Shown in pieces: positions 1-5,709 of a stretch of 6,701 bases of DNA. Position 1 is the first letter of the stretch. Every line of letters begins with the position of its first letter. Source of the stretch: Alphaproteobacteria bacterium. Lineage in GTDB: Bacteria > Pseudomonadota > Alphaproteobacteria > Rhizobiales > Aestuariivirgaceae. The stretch covers positions 1-6,701 of the forward strand of contig JAJRRZ010000138.1 in the NCBI GenBank assembly GCA_024279045.1, read 5' to 3'. The notes beneath the pieces are model-generated. The model saw nothing but the letters and a program-made list of their open reading frames with translations. It did no database searches and was not told the DNA's origin. Both the position numbers and the translations under genes were made by a program.

Positions 1-181
1 CTACGTGGTGCAATCCGTGCGCATCACGCACAAGAAGGCCACCGCCGCCGGCGCGCCGGTGCGCATCGAGGGCGAGATCGAGCTGATCGAGGCCCCGGGC
101 GGCAGCTTCACGCTGGGCGGCATTCTCGGCATGGCCACGGCGGCGGTGGCGCTCATCAACCCGCTGGTGCGGAGGGGCTGA
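1..181 (+). CDS. Probable phage tail protein GpU, C-terminal part (5' end outside window)
   Basis: An open frame enters from the left edge (codons from base 2) and ends at TGA 179-181, leaving 59 residues. The visible part begins YVVQSVRITHKK and continues with GAPVRIEGEIELIEAP. This pattern, 'tyr-val-(val/ile)-x-(ser)-(val/ile)-arg' followed by a G-x-P-x-(R/K)-(I/V) step and an amphipathic strand, resembles the C-terminal half of P2 GpU-type tail proteins, which lie at the end of the tail tube. A glycine- and alanine-rich tail (about residues 35-52 of the fragment) contains a short hydrophobic stretch. The position directly before gpX and gpD is where GpU is found in many related prophages. 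The gene ends one base before the gpX start, with the gpX ribosome site (GGAGGGG, 171-177) inside its last codons. The identification rests on a short fragment plus gene order, so it is moderate only. Confidence 0.6.
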   Translation, partial: YVVQSVRITHKKATAAGAPVRIEGEIELIEAPGGSFTLGGILGMATAAVALINPLVRRG

Positions 182-182
182 C

Positions 183-443
183 ATGGGCATCCGGCTGACC
201 GGCGAGCATTTCGAGCATGTCAGCAGCCCCGGCGAGCGCTGGGATCTGCTGGCGCAACGCTATTACGGAGATGCCATGCTCATGGGGCTGATCATCGAGG
301 TCAACCGCCACCTGTGGCTGGCTGATCTGGCCGCCATTCCACCCGTCATCCCGCCACGCACGCGACTGAAGATCCCGGTCATAGAACGGCCCGACCCCGA
401 CCCGGCTCTGCTGCCGCCATGGAAGCGGGAGGCGCTCGCATGA
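183..443 (+). CDS. X: Tail protein X, LysM-like (P2 GpX family)
   Basis: This 86-residue protein has the size and shape of the phage tail protein X family, a LysM-like small hub/tube protein needed for tail assembly. Residues 12-44 carry the LysM-type core: SSPGERWDLLAQRYYGD corresponds to the usual 'GDTLDxLAWRHYG' strand-helix, followed by a second helix ending EVNRHL. Residues 52-66 (IPPVIPPRTRLKIP) match the family's closing 'P-x-L-P-x-G-T-x-I-x-L-P' strand. The start at 183 is preceded by GGAGGGG (171-177) with a 5-base gap. The gene overlaps gpD by four bases (ATGA, 440-443), which suggests coupled translation. The C-terminus is proline- and charge-rich (RPDPDPALLPPWKREALA). In P2, X lies elsewhere relative to D; here X and D are adjacent. 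The family call is confident. Confidence 0.87.
   Translation: MGIRLTGEHFEHVSSPGERWDLLAQRYYGDAMLMGLIIEVNRHLWLADLAAIPPVIPPRTRLKIPVIERPDPDPALLPPWKREALA
427..432 (+). promoter_or_regulatory. Ribosome binding site deciding the gpD start
   Basis: GGGAGG lies 7 bases before ATG 440. An in-frame ATG at 419 would put this site inside the coding region and has no comparable purine run upstream. The 440 start also gives the ATGA overlap with gpX seen at other junctions here. The 440 start is therefore preferred. Confidence 0.75.
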
Positions 444-1435
444 CCCGCCTGCCGCAGCCCACCGTGCAGCTCATCATCAATGGCGTGGACGTGGGCAGCG
501 AGCTGGCGCCCTATCTGCTCAGCTTCGAATGGACGGATCACCTGCACGGCAAGGCGGACGAGATCGCCGTGAAGCTGCAGGATGCCGCCGGGCTGTGGCG
601 CGGCCCATGGCGGCCCGAGCGTGGCGATCTTGTGGAGGCGGCCATCGGCTATGCCGGCGGGCCGATGATGCCGGCGGGCATCTACGAGGTGGACGTGCCG
701 CGCGCCTCCGGCTCGCGCAGTGGCGACGTGCTGGAGTTCCGCGCCACCAGCGCCTATCAGAGCAAGGCGCTGAAGACCCGCCGCCCGAAGGAATACGAGA
801 AGAAGAAGCTGCGCACCATCATCGAGGAGGTGGCGGCGCGCAACGGTTACTCGGTCAGCGGCAAGATCCGCGACATATATTTCCAATACAAGCGCCAGCG
901 GCGCGAGCGCGATCTTGCCTTCATCCGCCGCCTGGCGGAGGACTACGGGCATTTCGTCAGCCTCAAGCACGGCAAGCTGGTGTTCTACCTGCGCGAGGAG
1001 CTGGAGCAGGCCGCACCGGTGCGGATGTTCGAACTGGCCGAGGGCACGACGATCACGGAGTGGGAGGCCCAGGAAAAGGCCGACAGGATCTACAGCCGGG
1101 CGAAGGTGAAATACCTCGATCCGGACAAGAAGAAGACCATCGAGGCAAAGGCCGAAGACCCGAAAGCCAAAACGGGCGACGAGCTGAAGATTGACGAGCG
1201 GGTGGAAAACCGCGCCCAGGCCGAGGCGCTGGCCAAGGGGCGGCTGGCGAAGGCCAACGAGGACAGGCGCACCGCGCGCCTCACGCTGGTGGGCGATCCA
1301 TTGCTGTGCGCCGGCGCCAAGGTGGCGCTGGGGGGCACCTTCGGGCGCTACGCCGGCGAATACCTCGTGCATGTGGCGCGCCACCGCATCGAGCGCGCCA
1401 GCTACACCACCACCATCGAGCTGAAAGGAGTGTGA
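440..1435 (+). CDS. D: Baseplate hub / late control protein D (GpD, gp27-like)
   Basis: This 331-residue protein belongs to the phage GPD family. These proteins form the trimeric hub under the tail tube, structurally like T4 gp27 and the N-terminal part of VgrG. Residues 8-110 look like the first beta-barrel domain: VQLIINGVDVGSEL, then SFEWTDHLHGKADEIAVKLQD, then a 'rGD-x-V' strand near 61-66 and RATSAYQSKALKTRR at 101-115. Residues 125-171 carry the family's recognisable part: a 'IIEEVAARNGY' helix, then RERDLAFIRRLAEDYGHFVS, equivalent to the usual 'E-S-D-L-x-F-L-x-R-L-A-x-x-Y-G'. A lysine- and glutamate-rich segment (223-256) precedes the second barrel (about 276-330, GDPLLCAGAKVALGG and YLVHVARHRI). 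The length is slightly below P2 D (387). It overlaps gpX by 4 bases and gpV by one. In P2 a D mutant affects late control as well as structure; whether this copy regulates anything cannot be seen. Confidence 0.92.
   Translation: MTRLPQPTVQLIINGVDVGSELAPYLLSFEWTDHLHGKADEIAVKLQDAAGLWRGPWRPERGDLVEAAIGYAGGPMMPAGIYEVDVPRASGSRSGDVLEFRATSAYQSKALKTRRPKEYEKKKLRTIIEEVAARNGYSVSGKIRDIYFQYKRQRRERDLAFIRRLAEDYGHFVSLKHGKLVFYLREELEQAAPVRMFELAEGTTITEWEAQEKADRIYSRAKVKYLDPDKKKTIEAKAEDPKAKTGDELKIDERVENRAQAEALAKGRLAKANEDRRTARLTLVGDPLLCAGAKVALGGTFGRYAGEYLVHVARHRIERASYTTTIELKGV
1424..1430 (+). promoter_or_regulatory. Ribosome binding site for gpV, choosing between two ATGs
   Basis: AAAGGAG is followed by TGTGATGATG. 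The ATG at 1435 is only 4 bases after the site, while the ATG at 1438 is 7 bases away, a more usual spacing. Both are in the same frame, so the true start could be 1438 (one residue shorter). The gpD stop TGA (1433-1435) overlaps the first ATG by one base. Confidence 0.7.
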
Positions 1436-1977
1436 TGATGACAGGCCGCGTCTACACTTCCGAGAAGAACAGGCCGTTCAAGCGCGGCGAGGTGGTGGAG
1501 GTCGATCCCGCCCGTGGCCGTGCACGGGTGGAGTTCGCCGATGAGGACGGCAACGTCAGCTACTGGCTCAACGTCAATCAGCCGGCGGCGGGTGGCAACA
1601 AGGCCTACTGGATGCCGGATGTGGGCAGCCAGGTGAACTGCCTGGTGGACTGGGATGGCGAGGACGGCTGCATCATCGGCAGCCTCTATTCCGAGGCCGA
1701 CCCGCCGCCCACCTCGGACGGCGATGCCATTCACATCCGCACCAGCTGTGGGCTGGAGATCATCGTCAGCAAGGGCGGCGGCGACATCACCGTGCGCAAC
1801 GCCGCCAACGTGCGGGTGCAGGCCAGCGGCGAGGTGCGCATCACCGCGCCGAAGATCGTGCTGGAGGGCGAGGTGCACCTGGGCGGCGACGGCGGCCAGC
1901 TGGTGCACCGCAAGGGCGACGTGGACAGCGACGGCGACGCCGCCGTAGGCTCCGCCAGCAAGGTCTATGCGGTGTGA
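1435..1977 (+). CDS. V: Baseplate assembly / tail spike protein V (GpV)
   Basis: This 180-residue protein is a P2 GpV-type membrane-puncturing spike that sits as a trimer below the hub. Residues 4-86 fit the N-terminal OB-fold: GEVVEVDPARGRARVEF, then the typical 'W-x-(N)-x-x-Q-x-x-A-G' region at 44-55, a 'W-M-P-D-V-G-S-Q-V' strand at 59-67 and GCIIGSLYSEADPPP at 78-92. Residues 96-150 look like the narrow beta-helix: regular short alternating strands (HIRTSCGLEIIVSKGGGDI, VRVQASGEVRITAPKIVLEG). The C-terminus is unusual to the eye: instead of an HxH iron-binding tip like that of P2 V, it has DVDSDGD (162-168), a DxDxDG-like loop, and ends KVYAV. The start is 1435 or 1438; the ribosome site AAAGGAG favours 1438. 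It is followed by a 66-base gap, the longest in the window. Confidence 0.93.
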   Translation: MMTGRVYTSEKNRPFKRGEVVEVDPARGRARVEFADEDGNVSYWLNVNQPAAGGNKAYWMPDVGSQVNCLVDWDGEDGCIIGSLYSEADPPPTSDGDAIHIRTSCGLEIIVSKGGGDITVRNAANVRVQASGEVRITAPKIVLEGEVHLGGDGGQLVHRKGDVDSDGDAAVGSASKVYAV

Positions 1978-2043
1978 TCACCATGTGATCGCGCCGGAAC
2001 CCTTCCGCCTGCCCGCATGCCCGCGCCACCCTAATGTAGCGGC
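1974..2043 (+). other. Intergenic gap between gpV and gpW with a GTGATC inverted repeat
   Basis: The gap begins inside the gpV stop with a perfect 6-base inverted repeat around three bases: GATCAC cat GTGATC (1976-1990). The same bases can be read as two direct copies of GTGATC at 1974 and 1985, 11 bases apart, about one helical turn. A small hairpin follows (CGGAA ccc TTCCG, 1995-2007). I see no convincing -35/-10 pair: TAATGT at 2032 matches the -10 consensus poorly and nothing like TTGACA lies upstream. There is no T-run, so neither hairpin looks like an intrinsic terminator. The segment could be an operator, an mRNA processing or stability element, or filler. Confidence 0.4.
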
Positions 2044-2460
2044 ATGAGCGAGCGGTTCGAAACACCCCACCTGCACTGGCAGCTGCGCATTCGCCCCGGC
2101 GATGCTCCGCCCTGGGGCGAGATCGCCGCCGGGCTGGATGACCTGGAGCAGTCCATCCGCACCATCATCCTCACGCCGCCCGGCTCCGTGCCGCTGGAGC
2201 CGGAAAAGTTCTGCGCCGCTCTCGATTACATCGACCGCCCGCCGGCGGTGGCCATCCCCGCCATCACCCGCGAGATCTGGGATGCGCTCTCCCGCTACGA
2301 GCCGCGCATCACCCTGGCCGAGCCGGTGCAGGTGAAGATGCTGGAGTTTCATCGCTTCCGCGCCGTTATCCACTGGCGGCCCACGGCAGACGTGCTGGCC
2401 GAGATCCGCCGCACCGAGGTGATCCTCGCTGCCGGCGAGGACGGGAGGGCGGCGGCATGA
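2044..2460 (+). CDS. W: Baseplate wedge protein W (GPW/gp25 family)
   Basis: This 138-residue protein is a gp25-like baseplate wedge component that helps link the baseplate to the first ring of the sheath. The family signature is at residues 33-48 (DLEQSIRTIILTPPGS), followed by LEPEKF (51-56) in the place where most members have 'PEFG', then YIDRP (62-66) and REIWDALSRYEPRITL (76-91), the usual 'E-I-x-x-A-L-x-R-Y-E-P-R-I'. A longer N-terminal part, HLHWQLRI-PGDAPPWGEIAAG, is also normal for the phage forms. The ATG at 2044 is the first start after an in-frame TAA at 2032-2034. No good Shine-Dalgarno sequence precedes it, in contrast to its neighbours, so initiation may be weak or depend on structure. 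It overlaps gpJ by four bases (ATGA). The missing PEFG glycine is the only oddity. Confidence 0.92.
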   Translation: MSERFETPHLHWQLRIRPGDAPPWGEIAAGLDDLEQSIRTIILTPPGSVPLEPEKFCAALDYIDRPPAVAIPAITREIWDALSRYEPRITLAEPVQVKMLEFHRFRAVIHWRPTADVLAEIRRTEVILAAGEDGRAAA

Positions 2461-3608
2461 CCGAGATGATCCGCGCCATGACGCTGGGAGAACTGCGCGC
2501 CCGTGGCGCTCCGCAGGTCTTCGAGACTGACCCCGCCGCTTGGCGGCAGCGGCTCATCGACTGGTGGGAGCACGACCCCGCCGGGCCGCGGCGCAAGATC
2601 TATCCGGCGCAGGTCGAGATGCTTTACATTGACATGATGGCCTATGCCCTGTCGCTGCTGGGCCAGCAGGGGCAGATGGCGGTGCGCCAGCGCTGGGCGG
2701 CATTCGCCGAGGGCCCGCACCTGGACATGCTGGGCGCCAACGTCAGCACGCCGCGCCTGAAGGCAGCGCCGGCGCAGACCACCCTGCGCTTCACGCTGCC
2801 TGCGCCAGCGGCGGAAGATCGCGTGATCCCTGCCGGCACGCTGGTCTCCGCCGGCGGCGATGCGCCACCTTTCGCCACCGATGCCGACCTCGTCATCCCC
2901 GCCGGTGAGACCGTGGGCGAGGTCGGCGCCACCTGCGCCGCGCCGGGCGGCATCGGCAACGGCTTCCTGCCCGGGCAGATCAGCGAGATCATCACGCCGC
3001 TGCCATTCGCCGTGGCGGGGGTGAACACCACCGAAAGCGCCGGCGGTGCGGCGGAGGAGGCCGATGACGCCTACCGCCTGCGCATTGCCCAGGCTTTCGA
3101 GCGTATCTCCAAGGCCGGCCCGCGCGCAGCCTACGAGCAGATGGTGCGCGCCTACAGCCCGGACATCATTGATGTCGCCGTCATCCGCCCGCAGCCCGGT
3201 GTCATCCACATCTACCCGCTCGCACAAGCCGGCGCGCCCGGCCAGGACGTGCTGGACGGCATCCTTGCCTGGCTCGATCCGGCCACGAAGCGTCCGCAGG
3301 GCGATGACGTGCACGTGCTGCCGCCGCAGGCGGTGAGCGTGAGCATCGCCGCCGATGTGCGCGCATCCGCCGATCCAGCTGTCGTGCAACAGCAGGTGGG
3401 TGCCGCCATCACGCAGGCTGCCGGCGCGTGGCGGCGCGGACTGGGGCAGTATCTCTCTCTTTCCGCCGTGGCTTGTGCGGTGCAGGCCATCCCCGGCGTC
3501 ATCGATGCCGATCTGACGCTTGCCGGCATCACGGAGCGTCAGCTGCAGCCGCACCAGTTTGCCGTGCTGACGGCCACCACCGTCAACATCACGGAGGTGG
3601 CGGCATGA
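2457..3608 (+). CDS. J: Baseplate assembly protein J (GpJ, gp6-like)
   Basis: This 383-residue protein is a baseplate J-like wedge protein, related to P2 J and T4 gp6, which forms the ring joining wedges around the hub. Family features in order: an N-terminal helix with WWEHDP near 36-41 and helices through 50-85; HLDMLGANVSTPRL at 88-101, matching 'L-D-x-L-g-x-x-x-g-x-x-R'; beta strands with RVIPAGTLVSAG at 122-133; GGIGNGFLPGQI at 164-175; NTTESAGGAAEEADDAYRLR at 190-209, equivalent to 'gG-x-d-x-E-s-D-e-a-y-R'; GPRAAYEQMVRAYSPDIIDV at 221-240; and a C-terminal alpha/beta region ending ITEVAA. It is somewhat longer than P2 J (302). Start 2457 has GGAGG at 2444-2448 with an 8-base gap and the ATGA overlap with gpW. 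It overlaps gpI by four bases. The call is firm. Confidence 0.94.
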   Translation: MTEMIRAMTLGELRARGAPQVFETDPAAWRQRLIDWWEHDPAGPRRKIYPAQVEMLYIDMMAYALSLLGQQGQMAVRQRWAAFAEGPHLDMLGANVSTPRLKAAPAQTTLRFTLPAPAAEDRVIPAGTLVSAGGDAPPFATDADLVIPAGETVGEVGATCAAPGGIGNGFLPGQISEIITPLPFAVAGVNTTESAGGAAEEADDAYRLRIAQAFERISKAGPRAAYEQMVRAYSPDIIDVAVIRPQPGVIHIYPLAQAGAPGQDVLDGILAWLDPATKRPQGDDVHVLPPQAVSVSIAADVRASADPAVVQQQVGAAITQAAGAWRRGLGQYLSLSAVACAVQAIPGVIDADLTLAGITERQLQPHQFAVLTATTVNITEVAA

Positions 3609-4363
3609 GCAGGCGCTTCGACAGCCACCTGATCCCGCCCGGCATCAACGATGCCCGCATCCGCTGGCTGTGGGGCGCGTTCGACGCCGCCCTGGCCGAT
3701 GTGGAGCTGAGCCCGCGCAGCTTGTGCATGCGCACCTCCGCGGAGATGACAGTGGAGATGCTGCCGCTGGCGGTGTGGGAGCTGTCGCTTGAGGAGTTCA
3801 TGCCGCCAGACGGCCTGCCGGAGCACGTGGTGCGCCGCCTCATCGACCATGCCTACGACCTCCATGCCCTGAAGGGCACCGACGAGGGCGTGCAGCTGGG
3901 CATTCGGCTACTCACCGGCCTGACGCCGGAAATCACACACTGGTGGCAAAAATCGCCGCGCGGCCAGCACGACACCCACACCATCACCGTCTGGGTGGCC
4001 GAGGCCGTGTTTGGCGATGGAGTCATCCTCAGCGAGCGTGTGCAGCGGGCTGCCGTGCAGATCATCAATGCTACCAAGCGCTGGTCGCAGGACACGGATT
4101 TCCGGCTGGGGGCAGGATTTCCGACCTCCTCCGCCCTGGCCGATGCCGCGGCGATGATGGCCGCGGACAATCGCGGGCTGGCAGCACACCGCCCGCAGCC
4201 GCGCTCGCGCGCTGGCCTGGCCGACGCAGCGGCGGCGCTGCAGGTGGATGCCCGCGGCGCCTATGCCGCCCGGCCTGATGCGCTGGCGGCGCGGCTGGCC
4301 GCGGCCAATGCCGCCGGTGCGATGCAGATCATGAGCATGACCATGCAGACGGAGGTGCGCTGA
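3605..4363 (+). CDS. I: Tail protein I (GpI) with repeat-bearing C-terminal extension
   Basis: This 252-residue protein is a P2 GpI-type baseplate protein, which joins baseplate wedges to the tail fibre. Residues 1-172 match the family: MLPLAVWELSLEEFMPPD (52-69), equivalent to the usual 'L-P-x-L-A-x-x-x-x-V-D-x-W'; HALKGTDEGVQLGIRLL (87-103), the 'H-x-x-K-G-T-x-x-a' helix; and TKRWSQDTDFRLGAG (157-171), the 'K-x-x-S-x-x-x-x-x-F-R-L-G' end. P2 I stops at 176. This copy continues with about 80 Ala-rich residues (173-252) holding two diverged copies of a unit 27 residues apart. The frame is open further upstream, but ATG 3605 forms the ATGA overlap with gpJ and has GGAGGT at 3593-3598 with a 6-base gap. 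The end MSMTMQTEVR carries the ribosome site for the next gene. The family is sure; the role of the extension is unknown. Confidence 0.9.
   Translation: MSRRFDSHLIPPGINDARIRWLWGAFDAALADVELSPRSLCMRTSAEMTVEMLPLAVWELSLEEFMPPDGLPEHVVRRLIDHAYDLHALKGTDEGVQLGIRLLTGLTPEITHWWQKSPRGQHDTHTITVWVAEAVFGDGVILSERVQRAAVQIINATKRWSQDTDFRLGAGFPTSSALADAAAMMAADNRGLAAHRPQPRSRAGLADAAAALQVDARGAYAARPDALAARLAAANAAGAMQIMSMTMQTEVR
4133..4198 (+). repeat. gpI C-terminal repeat, copy 1
   Basis: Encodes gpI residues 177-198 (ALADAAAMMAADNRG through HRPQ). It aligns without gaps to copy 2 at 4214-4279 with 12 of 22 identical residues, including L-A-D-A-A-A, the D-x-R-G step and R-P. The DNA is diverged, so the duplication is old or constrained at protein level. 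Confidence 0.65.
4214..4279 (+). repeat. gpI C-terminal repeat, copy 2
   Basis: Encodes gpI residues 204-225 (GLADAAAALQVDARG through ARPD), offset by 27 residues from copy 1. A third, more degraded Ala-rich stretch (226-238) follows and may be the remnant of another unit. Confidence 0.65.
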
Positions 4364-4899
4364 TGGACGCGCTGAGACCCATCATCACCAATGCCGGCAT
4401 CAGCGCCGTGCTGGCCGCCAGCAATGACGGGCTGGCCGCCAAAATCACCCATATCGCGCTGGGCGATGGCGCCTACGAGCCCACCGGCGCGGAGACCGCG
4501 CTGCGCTCCGAGCGCGTGCGCGTGCCCATCGGCGGCGGGCGCAGGATCGCGCCGCACGAAATAGAGGTGCAGGCGCTGGTGGATACCGGGCCAAGCTTCT
4601 GGGTTCGGGAGATCGGAATCGTTCTGGAGGACGGCACGCTGCTGGCCGTGTGGAGCAGCCAGTCCACCCCGCTGGCCTACAAGACAGACGGCATCCCGCT
4701 GGCCCTGGCCTATTACCTGGCGCTGGAGGCCCTACCGGCGGACAGCGTGGAGATCGAGGTCAGCGGCCCAAGCGTCAATCTTACCATGCTGCCTTTGGCC
4801 GTTAGCACGGCCACGGAGATCATCCGCCTGCAGCGCCGGGCGGTGGAGACGGAGGTGGCGCGGCTGACGCCGGTGATCACGTCGGCATGGTGCTGGTGA
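4363..4899 (+). CDS. Short tail-collar fibre protein (P2 gpH N-terminal / DUF3751 type)
   Basis: This 178-residue protein is the baseplate-attachment domain of a P2 H-type tail fibre, seen without the long shaft. Family marks: ITNAGISAVLAASNDGLAAK (8-27), ITHIALGDGAYEPTGAETAL (28-47) with the usual 'I-x-x-G-x-G-x-x-x-P-x-x-x-x-T-x-L', PIGGGRRIAPHEIEV (55-69) and FWVREIGIVLEDGTLLAVWS (79-98), equivalent to the strongly conserved 'y-x-v-r-E-i-G-l-x-x-x-d-G-x-L-x-a'. After about 148 the protein is helical and charged (EIIRLQRRAVETEVARL), a short coiled coil, and stops at SAWCW. P2 H is 669 residues, so the distal shaft is absent; the next gene may supply it. The start overlaps the gpI stop by one base, with GGAGGT 6 bases upstream. 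The short form may be complete rather than broken, because the downstream gene has its own ribosome site and an in-frame stop before it. Confidence 0.85.
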   Translation: MDALRPIITNAGISAVLAASNDGLAAKITHIALGDGAYEPTGAETALRSERVRVPIGGGRRIAPHEIEVQALVDTGPSFWVREIGIVLEDGTLLAVWSSQSTPLAYKTDGIPLALAYYLALEALPADSVEIEVSGPSVNLTMLPLAVSTATEIIRLQRRAVETEVARLTPVITSAWCW

Positions 4900-4917
4900 T
4901 ACATGTGATCAGAGGAG
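4873..4917 (+). other. GTGATC cluster and ribosome site at the junction of the two fibre genes
   Basis: The last codons of the short fibre gene hold the palindrome GTGATCAC (4873-4880). GTGATA (4896-4901) spans its stop and GTGATC (4905-4910) follows, within TGATACATGTGATCA. The 9-mer CATGTGATC is shared with the gpV-gpW gap (1982-1990). GAGGAG (4912-4917) then serves ATG 4925 with a 7-base gap. No terminator T-run is present. The shared motif is seen directly; any role is inference. Confidence 0.4.
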
Positions 4918-4924
4918 ATGAGAC

Positions 4925-5698
4925 ATGACCACGCTAGAGGACAGGATCGCCGATCTGCAGCAGCAGGCCGGCCTGCTGCTCGACCTGCCGCAGCAGATCG
5001 CAGACACGGCCCAGCAGCGCATCAATGCGCTGGGCGCAGCCTGGGAGCAGCGGCAGGCCGCCATGTATGCGCGCCACTATGTGCATCAGCAGGTCGGCGA
5101 CGATAGTGCCGATGGCACGGATGACGCGCCGCTACGCAGCATCGACGAGGCCATCCGCCGCACCCCGGAGGGGGGCATCTGTGATGTGCGTTTGCTGGCG
5201 GACTATCATTTTGCCGCGCCGACACCGACGGGACAGCGTTACGTGCTGGTGCAGAGCGCCGACACCGTGCGTCATCAGGTCACTCTAGAGCGCATCAGCG
5301 AGCAGCTGTCGGCCTACGCAGCCCGATACACAGGCGGCCTGCGCATGTCGCGTTGTGGCTCGGTGGAATATCGTGGCCTCACGCTGGTGGTGCCGGCGCT
5401 GGACGGCACCTGGCCCAACTACACGCTGGTGAATAGCTACGCAGGCCACGCGCAGTGTGGGCATTCGGGTGAGAGCATGCTGGCCATGGTGCGGCTGGCC
5501 TATTGTGATGTGGTCATCCCCAGCGCCGCATTTTGCCCGCTCATCGGGCGCGGCGGGCATGCGGTGGCGCTGGAGGCCGCCTCTCTCGTGGCCACCGATC
5601 AGCCGCTGATCGGGAATCTGGTCGGTGGCGCGGCTGATCCTGTCGGCACCGACCCGACTACGCTGCCCTGGCTGATCACCAATCTCACGCAGGTCTGA
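4925..5698 (+). CDS. Probable distal tail fibre / receptor-binding protein
   Basis: This 257-residue protein has no family name I can give with certainty. Residues 1-47 are helical and Gln-rich with heptad-like spacing (LEDRIADLQQQAGLLLDLPQ), a likely trimer stem. Residues 58-111 (GDDSADGTDDAPLRSIDEAI, then GGICDVRLLADYHF and RYVLVQS) resemble the opening of beta-helix phage fibre proteins, where 'G-S-D-x-N-D-G-x-x-x-x-P-F-x-T-I-x-x-A-I' is followed by a strand ending 'L-L-x-D'. The rest is rich in short hydrophobic strands, Gly and Thr, with Cys at 86, 144, 178, 194 and 204. An in-frame TGA at 4919-4921 and GAGGAG at 4912-4917 fix ATG 4925 as the start. The gene lies after the fibre adaptor and before a small possible chaperone, the usual place of a host-range protein. 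Its base composition appears slightly less GC-skewed than the baseplate genes, as in exchanged fibre tips. The fibre role is inference from place and shape. Confidence 0.6.
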   Translation: MTTLEDRIADLQQQAGLLLDLPQQIADTAQQRINALGAAWEQRQAAMYARHYVHQQVGDDSADGTDDAPLRSIDEAIRRTPEGGICDVRLLADYHFAAPTPTGQRYVLVQSADTVRHQVTLERISEQLSAYAARYTGGLRMSRCGSVEYRGLTLVVPALDGTWPNYTLVNSYAGHAQCGHSGESMLAMVRLAYCDVVIPSAAFCPLIGRGGHAVALEAASLVATDQPLIGNLVGGAADPVGTDPTTLPWLITNLTQV

Positions 5699-5709
5699 CG
5701 GAGGCTGCA

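Noticed and set aside
529..1194. A 221-residue open frame on the plus strand inside gpD
   Set aside because: It is a frame-shifted reading of gpD with low-complexity Arg/Gly-rich sequence and no ribosome site.
263..1384. A 373-residue open frame on the minus strand
   Set aside because: It lies opposite gpX and gpD, which have clear family motifs, has no convincing ribosome site, and its Arg/His/Leu/Ala-rich composition is typical of a GC-rich antisense shadow.
1995..2007. CGGAA ccc TTCCG as a terminator after gpV
   Set aside because: The stem is only 5 base pairs and no T-run follows.
2032..2037. TAATGT as a -10 promoter element before gpW
   Set aside because: The match to TATAAT is poor and no -35-like hexamer lies at the right distance. 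The rest of the operon reads through.
2034..2039. ATGTAG start-stop just before gpW as a regulatory mini-ORF
   Set aside because: There is no ribosome site before it and a six-base match is easily due to chance.
2349..3554. A 401-residue open frame on the minus strand
   Set aside because: It is antisense to gpW and gpJ, whose family signatures are firm, and its composition is that of a shadow frame.
4850..4858. A third ACGGAGGTG, inside the short fibre gene, as a ribosome site
   Set aside because: No start codon in a useful frame and spacing follows it; it only encodes Thr-Glu-Val.
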